Source of the DNA: Candidatus Thorarchaeota archaeon SMTZ1-83
GTDB lineage: Archaea > Asgardarchaeota > Thorarchaeia > Thorarchaeales > Thorarchaeaceae
Reading direction: 5' to 3'
Length of the DNA stretch: 27,827 bases
Assembly (NCBI GenBank): GCA_001563325.1
Contig: LRSK01000055.1
Coordinates: 1 to 27,827, forward strand
Each line of letters opens with the position of its first letter. Position 1 is the stretch's first letter. The notes below the pieces were generated by a model that did not search any database, was not told the DNA's origin, and saw only the letters and a program-made list of their open reading frames with translations. Below, in pieces: positions 1-7,339 of this stretch. The translations under genes were made by a program, and so were the position numbers.

Positions 1-63
1 ATCCATCGCGAACACTGCCAAGGAATACACCAGGACTGCGACGCATGCGAGAAGGGAGCGTAG
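1..63 (+). CDS. C-terminal fragment of an unidentified Cys-rich protein
   Basis: Frame 1 is open from the window edge to a TAG at 61-63 and encodes the last 20 residues of a protein whose beginning lies outside the window. The fragment has a C-x6-C-x2-C spacing close to the end, which would suit a metal or Fe-S site. Its stop is one base before the TTG start of the IscS-like gene, so the two are probably cotranscribed and translationally coupled. An Fe-S-linked function is only a guess from position; the family cannot be recognised from 20 residues. Confidence 0.45.
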   Translation: MHREHCQGIHQDCDACEKGA

Positions 64-64
64 C

Positions 65-1279
65 TTGGCTTACTTTGATAATGCGAATTCCACCCAAGTA
101 GATGAACGTGTAATAGAGGCGATGCTTCCCTATTTTCGGGAGCACTACGGGACCGCTGGACTAGAGCTTAGTCATTCCAGAGATGTTGCTGCACTGACGG
201 GACTTGAGAATGCTAGAAAGACAATCGCTCATAGTCTCAACGCCGATCCTAGGGCCATCGTCTTCACTTCAGGAGACACAGAATCCAACAATCTCGCAAT
301 CCGGGGTACAGCTTTGGCTAACAAGAGCAGAGGACGGCACATCATCACAACTGCAATTGAAACTCAATCAGTTCTAGCCTCGTGCCGCAGGCTTTCGGAT
401 GCCGGCTATGAGGTGACCTACCTGGGAGTTGAAAAGAACGGACTGATCAGTCTGGACGACCTCCGGGATGCCATCAGAGATGACACAAGCCTCATTTCAG
501 TGCAGCATGCCAACGGAGAGATAGGGACAATTCAACCTATTGAAGAAGTCGGGCGAATAGCAGTCGAACGCGACATCATGTTTCATACCGATGCCACTCA
601 CTCATACCTCAAAGTACCGCTTGACACCGAAGTAATCCCTACCAATCTCATTACCATTGACGCACATCACATTCACGGGCCAAAGGGAATCGGAGCACTC
701 TTCATCAGAAGGAAGACTCGGATTGTCCGTGTTTTGGAGGGAGGAGATGAAGAGCGAAGGTTGCGGCCCGGTGTGGAGAACATACCGGCCGCTGTCGGCT
801 TCGCAAAGGCTGTGGAGATCTGGGGAGAGAAGGAAACTGAGTACTTGATGAGTCTAAGCGACCATCTCAAGAAGAGAGTTTCCGAGAGACTTACCCACTA
901 CAGGCTCACGGGCCATCCGGAGAAGAGGGCACCACATATCTTTAGCATGGTAGTCGAACAGATCGAGGGGGAATCGATTCTCGTCCAACTCGATATGGAA
1001 GGCTATGCTATTTCAACTGGGTCTGCGTGCTCATCCAAGACTCTGGTTGGAAGTCACGTTCTCAAGGCCATTGGGCTGCCTCCAGAGATTGCACACGGGT
1101 CTCTTAGGGCTTCTTTCTCACGGTTCAATACGAAGGATGAGATTGACACCTTCATCGAAACACTGGTCCCTACAGTTGAGAGACTGAGAGAGTTTAGCCC
1201 TCTGCGTGGTGGGAACTATGAGGCATTCATGTCGGGTGATGACGACCATCATCATGACGTTCCTAAAGAGGAATGGTGA
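65..1279 (+). CDS. iscS-like: IscS/NifS-like cysteine desulfurase homologue lacking the PLP lysine
   Basis: This 404-aa fold-type I aminotransferase-like protein has the length and motif order of IscS/NifS. Visible motifs are TSGDTES near residue 70, QHANGEIG near 149, the FHTDATHS cofactor-Asp region, GPKGIGALF, and the mobile-loop Cys at residue 322 in GSACSS. In active desulfurases the motif before GPKG reads (S/A/G)-H-K; here residues 201-202 are His-His (CAT CAC), so the Lys that forms the PLP Schiff base is absent. Archaeoglobus fulgidus IscS is a known precedent: Asp replaces this Lys, desulfurase activity is reported absent, and the protein still pairs with IscU. The iscU gene lies 57 bp downstream. 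The TTG start at 65 gives the normal family N-terminus. The C-terminus ends in an Asp/His cluster. The family is secure; desulfurase activity is doubtful. Confidence 0.9.
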   Translation: MAYFDNANSTQVDERVIEAMLPYFREHYGTAGLELSHSRDVAALTGLENARKTIAHSLNADPRAIVFTSGDTESNNLAIRGTALANKSRGRHIITTAIETQSVLASCRRLSDAGYEVTYLGVEKNGLISLDDLRDAIRDDTSLISVQHANGEIGTIQPIEEVGRIAVERDIMFHTDATHSYLKVPLDTEVIPTNLITIDAHHIHGPKGIGALFIRRKTRIVRVLEGGDEERRLRPGVENIPAAVGFAKAVEIWGEKETEYLMSLSDHLKKRVSERLTHYRLTGHPEKRAPHIFSMVVEQIEGESILVQLDMEGYAISTGSACSSKTLVGSHVLKAIGLPPEIAHGSLRASFSRFNTKDEIDTFIETLVPTVERLREFSPLRGGNYEAFMSGDDDHHHDVPKEEW

Positions 1280-1296
1280 CCGCCTAATTGCAACAG

Positions 1297-1304
1297 TTTA
1301 AAAT
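1297..1304 (+). promoter_or_regulatory. Possible TATA box for iscU
   Basis: TTTAAAAT lies about 33 bp before the iscU TTG. Initiation about 25 bp downstream would leave a leader of roughly 10 nt. It may let iscU be transcribed independently of the IscS-like gene. The call rests on sequence resemblance only. Confidence 0.3.
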
Positions 1305-1336
1305 CAGACTACGAAGCGGAAAGTGAGGCAGCACGG

Positions 1337-1708
1337 TTGTACAGCGACAAGGTGAAGGAGCAGTTCAAGAACCCACAGAATATGGGTAGGATTGAGGATC
1401 CAGACGGTGTTGGTACTGTTGGCAATCCGGTCTGTGGAGATCTCATGAGGGTCTATATCAAGGTCGAGAACAACATACTTGTCGACATCAAAGTAGAGAC
1501 CTTCGGCTGTGTCGCCGCTATAGCTAGTTCTTCAATGACAACTCAAATGGCCATGGGAAAGACGTTGGAAGAGGCAAAGGCCATCACCCGCAAAGAAGTC
1601 GCTGAAGCGCTGAATGGGCTGCCACCGCAGAAGATGCACTGCAGCAATCTTGCAGCTGACGCTCTTCACAAGGCGATTGAAGACTACGAATCACGTCAAA
1701 CATCTTGA
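1337..1708 (+). CDS. iscU: IscU-type Fe-S cluster assembly scaffold
   Basis: The 123-aa protein matches IscU/NifU-N over its whole length. It assembles [2Fe-2S] clusters and passes them to apoproteins in the cytoplasm. All three cluster-ligand Cys are present: Cys33 in NPVCGD with the conserved Asp35, Cys58 in FGCVAAIASSS, and Cys102 in the LPPQKMHCSNLA stretch. The LPP segment resembles the chaperone-recognition motif of bacterial IscU. The TTG start gives the typical MYSDKV beginning, and GTGAGG upstream is a modest ribosome-binding site. It follows the IscS-like gene as in isc operons. An intact scaffold beside a Lys-less IscS is the notable feature: sulfur may come from another donor, with the IscS-like chain acting as a partner or ligand donor. 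Confidence 0.95.
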   Translation: MYSDKVKEQFKNPQNMGRIEDPDGVGTVGNPVCGDLMRVYIKVENNILVDIKVETFGCVAAIASSSMTTQMAMGKTLEEAKAITRKEVAEALNGLPPQKMHCSNLAADALHKAIEDYESRQTS

Positions 1709-1801
1709 ACTTCTGATTCTTGATGCTTTACTCGAACTAGCTCCACTTCTCCTCTTCAAGCGAATATCTGAACAGATGTAAGCTTGACTCTGAATGCAGT
1801 C

Positions 1802-1808
1802 TTATATG
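1802..1808 (+). promoter_or_regulatory. TATA box for the solute-binding protein gene
   Basis: TTATATG in the 155-bp gap after iscU. Initiation about 26 bp downstream would fall near 1830, giving a leader of about 35 nt that contains the strong Shine-Dalgarno at 1848-1858. Confidence 0.5.
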
Positions 1809-1847
1809 CAACCTCCCCCAATTTCAAGGGAACTTGCCGCCACCGTC

Positions 1848-1858
1848 GGAGGAGGAGG
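1848..1858 (+). promoter_or_regulatory. Ribosome binding site fixing the GTG start at 1864
   Basis: GGAGGAGGAGG lies 5 nt before GTG 1864. It would fall inside the gene if translation began at the in-frame TTG 1834, so it argues for the GTG and a protein that begins directly with its basic residues and signal anchor. Confidence 0.7.
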
Positions 1859-1863
1859 TTCCA

Positions 1864-3756
1864 GTGGAAAAGCGGAACTTGTACGCTGCCGTTGGGATAG
1901 TGGTAATAATCGTTGGAGTGAGTGGTCTCTTCTGGGGTCAGATTGACGTCTTCGGTGGTCAAGTTCCTGCAAATATGTTCGTAGTGGAGAAATACGGCAA
2001 TCCAGACAGCATGGATCCGCACGTCAACTACGAGAGTTTTGGATCGGGTCTGCATTTCAACATCTACGAAACTCTTTACACGTATCCTTGGGGTTCAAAC
2101 AACACCGAGCCTTCGGTTCCATTGTTGGCATCTGGACCACCTTCGATATCGGCTGACGGTACGCAATACAACATCTCTCTCCGAAGCAACGTGATATTCC
2201 ATGATGGGACACCATTCAATGCCAGCTGTGTCAAGTGGAACATCGAGAGAGCCGTCAAGATGTTTGACACTCACGGCCCCGTGTGGATGATAGTCGAGCC
2301 GCTGAAGGGCGGGGAGCTAGTGGAAGCCGAAGCCTATGTGAACGGTACGAGCTCACAGGAGTTCATTGCCGCATTCGATGACTGGCAAGCAGACTCAGGC
2401 GCCATTGTTGTTCTGGACACATACACTATCCAGTTCAACCTAGACTATCCGTTCGCACCATTCATTGCGGCTACAACCTACGAGGTTGGTGCTCAGATGA
2501 GCCCCAGCTATGTACTCAGCAACCCCAACAACGACACAGGTCCAATGGACTCCCACTGGGGTGTTGACTACGGTGAGGTCCACACATGGATGGAAACCCA
2601 CACATGCGGCACGGGCCCCTATACTTTGGATGAGTGGAGACCCAACGAGTTCATCATGATGGCCATCTTCGACGATTACTGGAGGGCTGACGCGACTGAG
2701 GCTGCAATTGAGCCTCCTTCTTATGCAGGGTCCATCACTGAGGTTTGGTACAAGACAAACGAAGACACAACCGGGAGGCTCTTGAATCTGAGATCAGGCT
2801 TCGCAGATTCTGTCTATTGGCCTCATCAGAATGCCTATGAGATTTGGGACAACGTAACAGGAGGCTCCAAAGACCCTAACCTAGAAGTAGTCACGGACAC
2901 TCTCAGCTACACACTGATGGCATGGACATTCTGCTTCAACCCAATCAATATCTGGCGCGGCGGAGTTGAGAAACAGGTTGAGTCCCCGTTCCGGCATAGG
3001 GAGCTCAGGAAATGTTTCGCCTATGCCTTTGACTATGCGGCGGCTATAAGGGACCTCTTCTGGGGCTTGGCCGTAAAAGCCAAGGGCTTCATTCCACAAG
3101 GGATGTTTGGACACAACTCGTCAATCTGGACAGAAACCTACGATGTCGAAGAGGCCGTTGAGTGGTGGAACGCGGGAATGCAGAATGCCTCCTTTGTGGA
3201 TGACATAAATGCCATGGAGGGATACATAGACCTCTGGCACAACCCTCCTGGAAACTCAATACGCATGAAGGCTATTCAACTTGTAAAAGAGGGCTTTGAC
3301 TTGGTGATGTCGCATCCAGATGTGAACTTGACCGGAATCAGTCTGGTCCCAGAGGTGAGAAACAACCCAGTCGAATGGGCGGAATACCTTCAGAGGATGG
3401 ACAACAAGGAACATCCAATGTGGCTTATAGGGTGGGCACCGGACTATGCAGACCCACACAACTATGCATGGCCGTTCGCGCACTCCAATGGCACATTCAT
3501 GAACGGAAGCGGTTATGAGAATTCCACCGTTGATGAGTGGATTGTCAACGCCAGCAGATCAACCGACTCTGCTGAGAGATTAGGACTATACGGTAAGATA
3601 CAAGCACAAGTTGCCTACGATCAACCAAGCATCTACATGTGTCAGCCAAGGCAGTTCACCGTGCAAAGAGCATGGTTGCAGGGGAGTGGCTTGAAGTACA
3701 ATCCTATGCATGGTTACTACTGGTACCACATCTACAAGGACTATGAGAACTACTAG
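1864..3756 (+). CDS. Membrane-anchored ABC transporter solute-binding protein, family 5 (oligopeptide/dipeptide type)
   Basis: With the GTG start the protein has 630 residues. A short basic N-terminus (MEKRN) leads into one hydrophobic segment at about residues 6-24, so it is anchored on the outer face of the membrane. The remainder follows the SBP_bac_5 pattern: a DSMDPHVNYES-like opening, YETLYTY, FHDGTPFNA with the following helix, CGTGPYTLDEW, and a closing region rich in aromatic residues. These proteins capture peptides or other small solutes for an ABC importer. No permease or ATPase gene is in the window, so the transporter is encoded elsewhere and the substrate is unknown. Many N-x-S/T sequons suit archaeal surface N-glycosylation. 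TTG 1834 is an alternative start that would add ten residues. Confidence 0.88.
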   Translation: MEKRNLYAAVGIVVIIVGVSGLFWGQIDVFGGQVPANMFVVEKYGNPDSMDPHVNYESFGSGLHFNIYETLYTYPWGSNNTEPSVPLLASGPPSISADGTQYNISLRSNVIFHDGTPFNASCVKWNIERAVKMFDTHGPVWMIVEPLKGGELVEAEAYVNGTSSQEFIAAFDDWQADSGAIVVLDTYTIQFNLDYPFAPFIAATTYEVGAQMSPSYVLSNPNNDTGPMDSHWGVDYGEVHTWMETHTCGTGPYTLDEWRPNEFIMMAIFDDYWRADATEAAIEPPSYAGSITEVWYKTNEDTTGRLLNLRSGFADSVYWPHQNAYEIWDNVTGGSKDPNLEVVTDTLSYTLMAWTFCFNPINIWRGGVEKQVESPFRHRELRKCFAYAFDYAAAIRDLFWGLAVKAKGFIPQGMFGHNSSIWTETYDVEEAVEWWNAGMQNASFVDDINAMEGYIDLWHNPPGNSIRMKAIQLVKEGFDLVMSHPDVNLTGISLVPEVRNNPVEWAEYLQRMDNKEHPMWLIGWAPDYADPHNYAWPFAHSNGTFMNGSGYENSTVDEWIVNASRSTDSAERLGLYGKIQAQVAYDQPSIYMCQPRQFTVQRAWLQGSGLKYNPMHGYYWYHIYKDYENY

Positions 3757-3822
3757 GCAACTCAAGTTCCTTGAATCTCATGAGGTATTCCTACGATATG
3801 CGTGGTTTGTTGTGCGAAAGCC

Positions 3823-3828
3823 TATATT
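3823..3828 (+). promoter_or_regulatory. TATA box for the crotonase-family gene
   Basis: TATATT preceded by a purine-rich GCGAAAG resembling a BRE. It lies about 40-50 bp before the candidate ATG codons and suits a transcript with a very short leader. Confidence 0.45.
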
Positions 3829-3863
3829 CAGGTGCCCCGATGTAAGAGCTACTCTTTCGCCGG

Positions 3864-4607
3864 ATGTGCTCCATGATGGAAGGTGAGATAATCGTCACCA
3901 GGACAGACCCAATCGCAACTGTCACAATCTCGAGACCTAGCAAACTCAATGCAGTCACGCGAGAGATGCTCGAGTCCTTCGATGAGAAAGTTGGATTGCT
4001 CACAAATGACCCTCAGATTGCAGGCATCATCTTCACGGGAGTGGGAGAGAAGTCATTCACAGCAGGATTTGACCTTACGATGATGGCCGGCCTTCAGGGC
4101 AAGGATAGGACCGAGTTCTTCAAGCTTCTCGAACGGTCCATGAAGAAGGTGAAAGAGGCGAACACATGTCTCACCTTGGCGGCAATAAACGGATATGCCA
4201 TAGGATTCGGTGCCATGCTGGCGGTCGCCTGTGATTTCAGATTCTTCTCGAAGAACGCCGCCCTTCGATTTCCTGAGGTGGATCTCGGCATATTCCCAGG
4301 AGCTGGCGCATCATCAAACCTTCTTGGTCTGGTCGGTCCTTCACGAGCCAAAGATATCATTCTCTCTGGTAGAATGGTACATCCAGAAGAAGCATATGAG
4401 ATTGGCCTCGCAAACGGTATCTTTGAGCATAGTGAGCTTCTGGACAAGGCCATGGAATACATGAAGGCCCTTGCAGGAAAGGATCCGAAGATCTTGCTAA
4501 GAGCGAAGACTCTGATTGATGGAATGACTGGCAAGACCGTCTTTGGCGCTGCGGAGATGGAATCCGCATTCACGGAGGAGTGGCTTCTAGAGCTGGAGAA
4601 GGAGTAG
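3864..4607 (+). CDS. Enoyl-CoA hydratase/isomerase (crotonase) superfamily enzyme
   Basis: The protein has 247 residues from ATG 3864; ATG 3873 or 3876 are equally plausible and would remove 3 or 4 residues. Crotonase hallmarks are ISRPSKLNAV at 22-31, the first oxyanion-hole segment FTAGFDL at 65-71, the second at GYAIGFG 110-116, and RFPEVDLGIFPGAG around 135-147. Of the two glutamates that act in classical enoyl-CoA hydratase, the one in the GGGCELA segment is Met118 here, while the one in the PE motif is kept as Glu138. Simple hydration is therefore uncertain; isomerase, hydrolase or another crotonase reaction on an acyl-CoA is possible. It has its own promoter and no beta-oxidation neighbours. 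The ADP-forming acyl-CoA synthetase alpha subunit 11 kb away is the only other CoA-ester enzyme in the window. Confidence 0.85.
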   Translation: MCSMMEGEIIVTRTDPIATVTISRPSKLNAVTREMLESFDEKVGLLTNDPQIAGIIFTGVGEKSFTAGFDLTMMAGLQGKDRTEFFKLLERSMKKVKEANTCLTLAAINGYAIGFGAMLAVACDFRFFSKNAALRFPEVDLGIFPGAGASSNLLGLVGPSRAKDIILSGRMVHPEEAYEIGLANGIFEHSELLDKAMEYMKALAGKDPKILLRAKTLIDGMTGKTVFGAAEMESAFTEEWLLELEKE

Positions 4608-4670
4608 CTAGGATTGTGAACGAGGCATTGCTGGCGCTTTTCCGAGAACGGGCATATCTCTTCCCTTTCA

Positions 4671-5634
4671 CTAACGTGTGCCTGTGATGGAGAAGAATTG
4701 GTTTGAGCATTCAAAGCAGATACCTGTGAAGCTCACAGTAAACGTGGCCTCCCAAGTCGAGTTGCTTATGAAAACACCGAAGAGCGTGTAGAACTCATTG
4801 CACGTGCCTGTATAGATGCATTCAACATTGATCTGACCGTTCTTGGCGGTTGCACCGGTCATGAAGCATCCGCCGTCCATGGCTGGCTGAACGATCAAAC
4901 TCGTGCCGTCGTCTACGAAAGCGAAAGAAGTGTAGAACAGACTAATCATTCCAAGAGCACATTCATACGCAATAGGAGGGGATAGGCTGTAGGTACCGCT
5001 CGGAGTGTAGGGTTGGATTGTTATCGAATCGTTACCCGGGAAACCATAGTCTGTCCCGTCAAAGGGAGTGACGACACAGGTCCAATTGTCATCAACGGAG
5101 GTTTGATTCGCCCGAACCGTATCCCCATCAATATCTGTCGCGGCTCCATTTCGGAGCCAAGTGTATTCGTATGTAATCGAATCGTTGTCAGAATCATGAC
5201 TGGGGGCCGTGATATTGCACCAGATTGAATCGTGACTGTAGGCCACGTCTGGTTCAATCTTCACCATAGGCGCTGTGGGTGGTGAGTTGGCGGGTATGCT
5301 TGACTGGATCGTGATTGTATCGTTCCCGGCCGGTCCGTAATCCGTCCCATCGAAAGGAGTAACTACACAGGTCCAACTGTCGCCTGTAGTAGTCTCGTCA
5401 GCTGAAACTGTACTGGCTGTGATAGCCGTCATGACCTCATTCCGCAGCCAAGTGTAAGTGTAAGTGACAGAGTCACCATCAGCATCGTAGAGGCGGTCTG
5501 TTGACAGCCTCGGAGGGTATGTTCAACACAAAAACGACTCCCACTGCAATGACCACAATGATGATGATGACGATACCGGCAAACGGTCTCTGCAAATTGC
5601 TGGCCAATCTATCACCCCCAAGCAATCTGTACAT
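4671..5634 (-). pseudogene. Frameshifted surface protein: signal anchor, Ig-like repeats and Cys-rich C-terminal domain
   Basis: Reading from ATG 5634, 51 codons encode a short N-terminus and a strong hydrophobic anchor at about residues 19-38, followed by an N-x-PP linker, ending at a TGA (5479-5481). The +1 frame, open from 5522 to the TAG at 4671, continues with DADGDSVTYTYTWLRN, the middle of an Ig-like repeat, then a second full repeat beginning after NSPPTAP and a C-terminal region of about 100 residues with six Cys. Comparison of the repeats shows that copy 1 lacks about 25-30 residues between its PP linker and the DxDxDS motif. A deletion whose length is not a multiple of three would explain both the loss and the frameshift. 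Restart at ATG 5432 would give 253 aa without an export signal. It is probably a decayed or assembly-damaged gene for an anchored surface protein; programmed frameshifting is less likely. Confidence 0.65.
5020..5490 (-). repeat. Tandem Ig-like coding repeat, about 291-bp period
   Basis: Two copies of one module are similar in both DNA and protein. The stretches encoding WTCVVTPFDGTDYG lie 291 bp (97 codons) apart, near 5040-5085 and 5330-5376, and both copies contain TYTWLRN or TYEYTWLRN. The copy nearer the N-terminus is incomplete at its start. Such repeats are common in archaeal cell-surface proteins and are prone to recombination, which fits the deletion inferred here. Confidence 0.7.
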
Positions 5635-5676
5635 CTCAATAGAGAAGGGAACGAATAGGCAATGTCTTGAAGTTGC

Positions 5677-5686
5677 CTATATACCT
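5677..5686 (-). promoter_or_regulatory. TATA box for the broken surface-protein gene
   Basis: On the minus strand this reads GGTATATAGG, about 43-52 bp before ATG 5634. That spacing would leave a leader of about 20 nt. The promoter looks intact although the gene is frameshifted, consistent with recent damage or a sequence error. Confidence 0.5.
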
Positions 5687-5813
5687 TGGCAGCCACGCTA
5701 CGACTGTTCTTCGACGGACAATGCACTCCAGTACGTCCTAACCCAGGACTGGCGTCAGCCTTAATTAGGATTGATGATTCTCTCCTGACCTTCATTCAAT
5801 TGGGTTGATTTCC

Positions 5814-6794
5814 ATGTCAAAGAAGGCTGTTGTCGCTATTGGCGGCAATTCTCTAATCAAGGACAAGAATAGAAAGACTGTTCCAGACCAATATGCAGCC
5901 ACAGCAGAAACGTGCGCTCACATTGCAGACATGATTGAGGAGGGCTGGGACGTAGTAATCACCTCTGGCAACGGCCCGCAGGTCGGGTTCATACTTCGAC
6001 GATCCGAACTGGCGGAACACGAATTGCATCCGGTACCTTTGGACTATTGTGGTGCTGACACACAAGGTGCGATTGGATACATGATCCAAAGAGCCCTCTA
6101 TAATGAGTTCCACAAACGAGCGCTTACGAAGCACGTTGCAAGCTTAGTCACTCAGGTCAGAGTAGACAGGGAGGACCCCGCTTTCGAGAACCCAGCGAAA
6201 CCAATAGGTTCGTTCATGGACGAGAAGACAGCCAAGGACAGAGCGGAGGCCGAAGGATGGCAAATCAAAGAAGACTCAGGAAGAGGCTGGAGGAGAGTTG
6301 TTCCCTCACCGATTCCCCAGGAGATTGTTGAGTTGCCAGCAATCAAGGCCCTCAATAGCCAGGGAATAATCGTGTATGCTGTTGGTGGAGGAGGAATACC
6401 GGTCTTCGCCAACCAGAAGGGGGAACTTGAGGGAACAGCTGCGGTGATTGACAAGGACCGTGCTTCTAGTCTGCTTGCAACAGGCCTAGACGCAGACCTA
6501 CTGCTGATCTCAACAGCGGTACAGAAAGCATATCTCAACTTTGGCAAGGAGAACGAGGAGCCCATTGATAAGATGGACCATATCGAGGCACAACGATACA
6601 TCGAAGAGGGACACTTCGCACCGGGCAGCATGCTTCCCAAAGTTGAGGCCTGCATCGAATTCGTGAAGAAGGGCAGAGAGAAGGCTGTGGCCATCATCAC
6701 TGATCCTCCGAACATCACGAGAGCGCTGCGTGGTGAAACTGGCACCAGAATTGTCAAGGGATATGCAGTGCCCCCACCACCCCCTAGACGTTAG
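5814..6794 (+). CDS. arcC: Carbamate kinase
   Basis: The 326-aa protein (ATG 5814; an in-frame TTG at 5805 would add three residues) is of normal family length. It has the amino acid kinase-fold motifs of carbamate kinase: AIGGNSL near the start, TSGNGPQVG around 45-53, GGGGIPV beginning at 191, IDKDRASSLLA, and AVQKAYLNFGK. The enzyme reversibly transfers phosphate between carbamoyl phosphate and ADP, giving ATP in catabolism or carbamoyl phosphate in the other direction. No arginine deiminase, ornithine carbamoyltransferase or agmatine deiminase is nearby, so the source of carbamoyl phosphate is not shown. RidA follows after 51 bp, probably in the same transcript. The C-terminus has an unusual run of five Pro followed by two Arg after the conserved GTRIVKG. 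Confidence 0.93.
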   Translation: MSKKAVVAIGGNSLIKDKNRKTVPDQYAATAETCAHIADMIEEGWDVVITSGNGPQVGFILRRSELAEHELHPVPLDYCGADTQGAIGYMIQRALYNEFHKRALTKHVASLVTQVRVDREDPAFENPAKPIGSFMDEKTAKDRAEAEGWQIKEDSGRGWRRVVPSPIPQEIVELPAIKALNSQGIIVYAVGGGGIPVFANQKGELEGTAAVIDKDRASSLLATGLDADLLLISTAVQKAYLNFGKENEEPIDKMDHIEAQRYIEEGHFAPGSMLPKVEACIEFVKKGREKAVAIITDPPNITRALRGETGTRIVKGYAVPPPPPRR

Positions 6795-6845
6795 TTTAAC
6801 CACTAGATTAATCGCTAGGGGAGTTCCAGCTTCTCAGGAGCTACA

Positions 6846-7229
6846 ATGAAACGAGAAGTTGTTTCAAGTGAGCATGCGCCCGAGGCTATTGGTCCGTATA
6901 GCCAGGCAATCAAGGCAGGAGGATTCGTCTTCTGCTCGGGTCAGATTCCCTCCAATCCCGACACTGGTGAGCTCGTACTCGGGTCAATCACGGACCAGAC
7001 GCGGCAAGTACTGACAAACCTCAAGTCGGTCTTGGAAGCGGCTGGTACGACGATGGAGAATGTGGTGAAAGCAACCGTGTTTCTCAAGGATATGGACGAC
7101 TTCAGCGAGATGAACTCCGAGTACTCAAAGTGGTTCCATGGAGAACCACCAGCGAGAGCTGCAGTCCAAGTTGCCAGACTCCCGAAGGATGTTGGAATCG
7201 AGATAGAATTGATAGCCTTGGTCAAGTAG
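6846..7229 (+). CDS. ridA: RidA (YjgF/UK114) reactive enamine/imine deaminase
   Basis: At 127 aa it is full length for the family. Diagnostic segments are [19 protein letters not shown], the catalytic Arg104 in PPARAAVQV and Glu121 in IEIELIAL. RidA hydrolyses reactive enamine/imine intermediates released by PLP enzymes such as threonine dehydratase, protecting other PLP enzymes; some members spare carbamoyltransferases from damage. AGGAG lies 5 nt before the ATG, which fixes the start. It sits 51 bp after carbamate kinase and is probably cotranscribed with it, suggesting shared nitrogen metabolism. It acts in the cytoplasm, usually as a trimer. Confidence 0.95.
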   Translation: MKREVVSSEHAPEAIGPYSQAIKAGGFVFCSGQIPSNPDTGELVLGSITDQTRQVLTNLKSVLEAAGTTMENVVKATVFLKDMDDFSEMNSEYSKWFHGEPPARAAVQVARLPKDVGIEIELIALVK

Positions 7230-7339
7230 CAGACTTCCACGGAAAAGTGCTAAGAGAACAAACCTTTTCTATGCTAGTCTTGGGACGAACACCAAGGTGG
7301 ACAGAGGAGAAGACTGCGAACTCATCAAGGGGTAAGACA

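Noticed and set aside
4094..4714. 206-codon minus-strand open frame across the crotonase gene
   Set aside because: Ser/Arg/Pro-rich shadow of a real gene in the antisense frame, with no recognisable motif.
6152..6757. 201-codon minus-strand open frame across carbamate kinase
   Set aside because: Antisense to a fully conserved enzyme; biased composition and no own ribosome-binding site or family resemblance.
7130..7339. Extension of the TPR protein back into ridA
   Set aside because: It overlaps conserved ridA codons in another frame, and TTG 7340 has its own ribosome-binding site.
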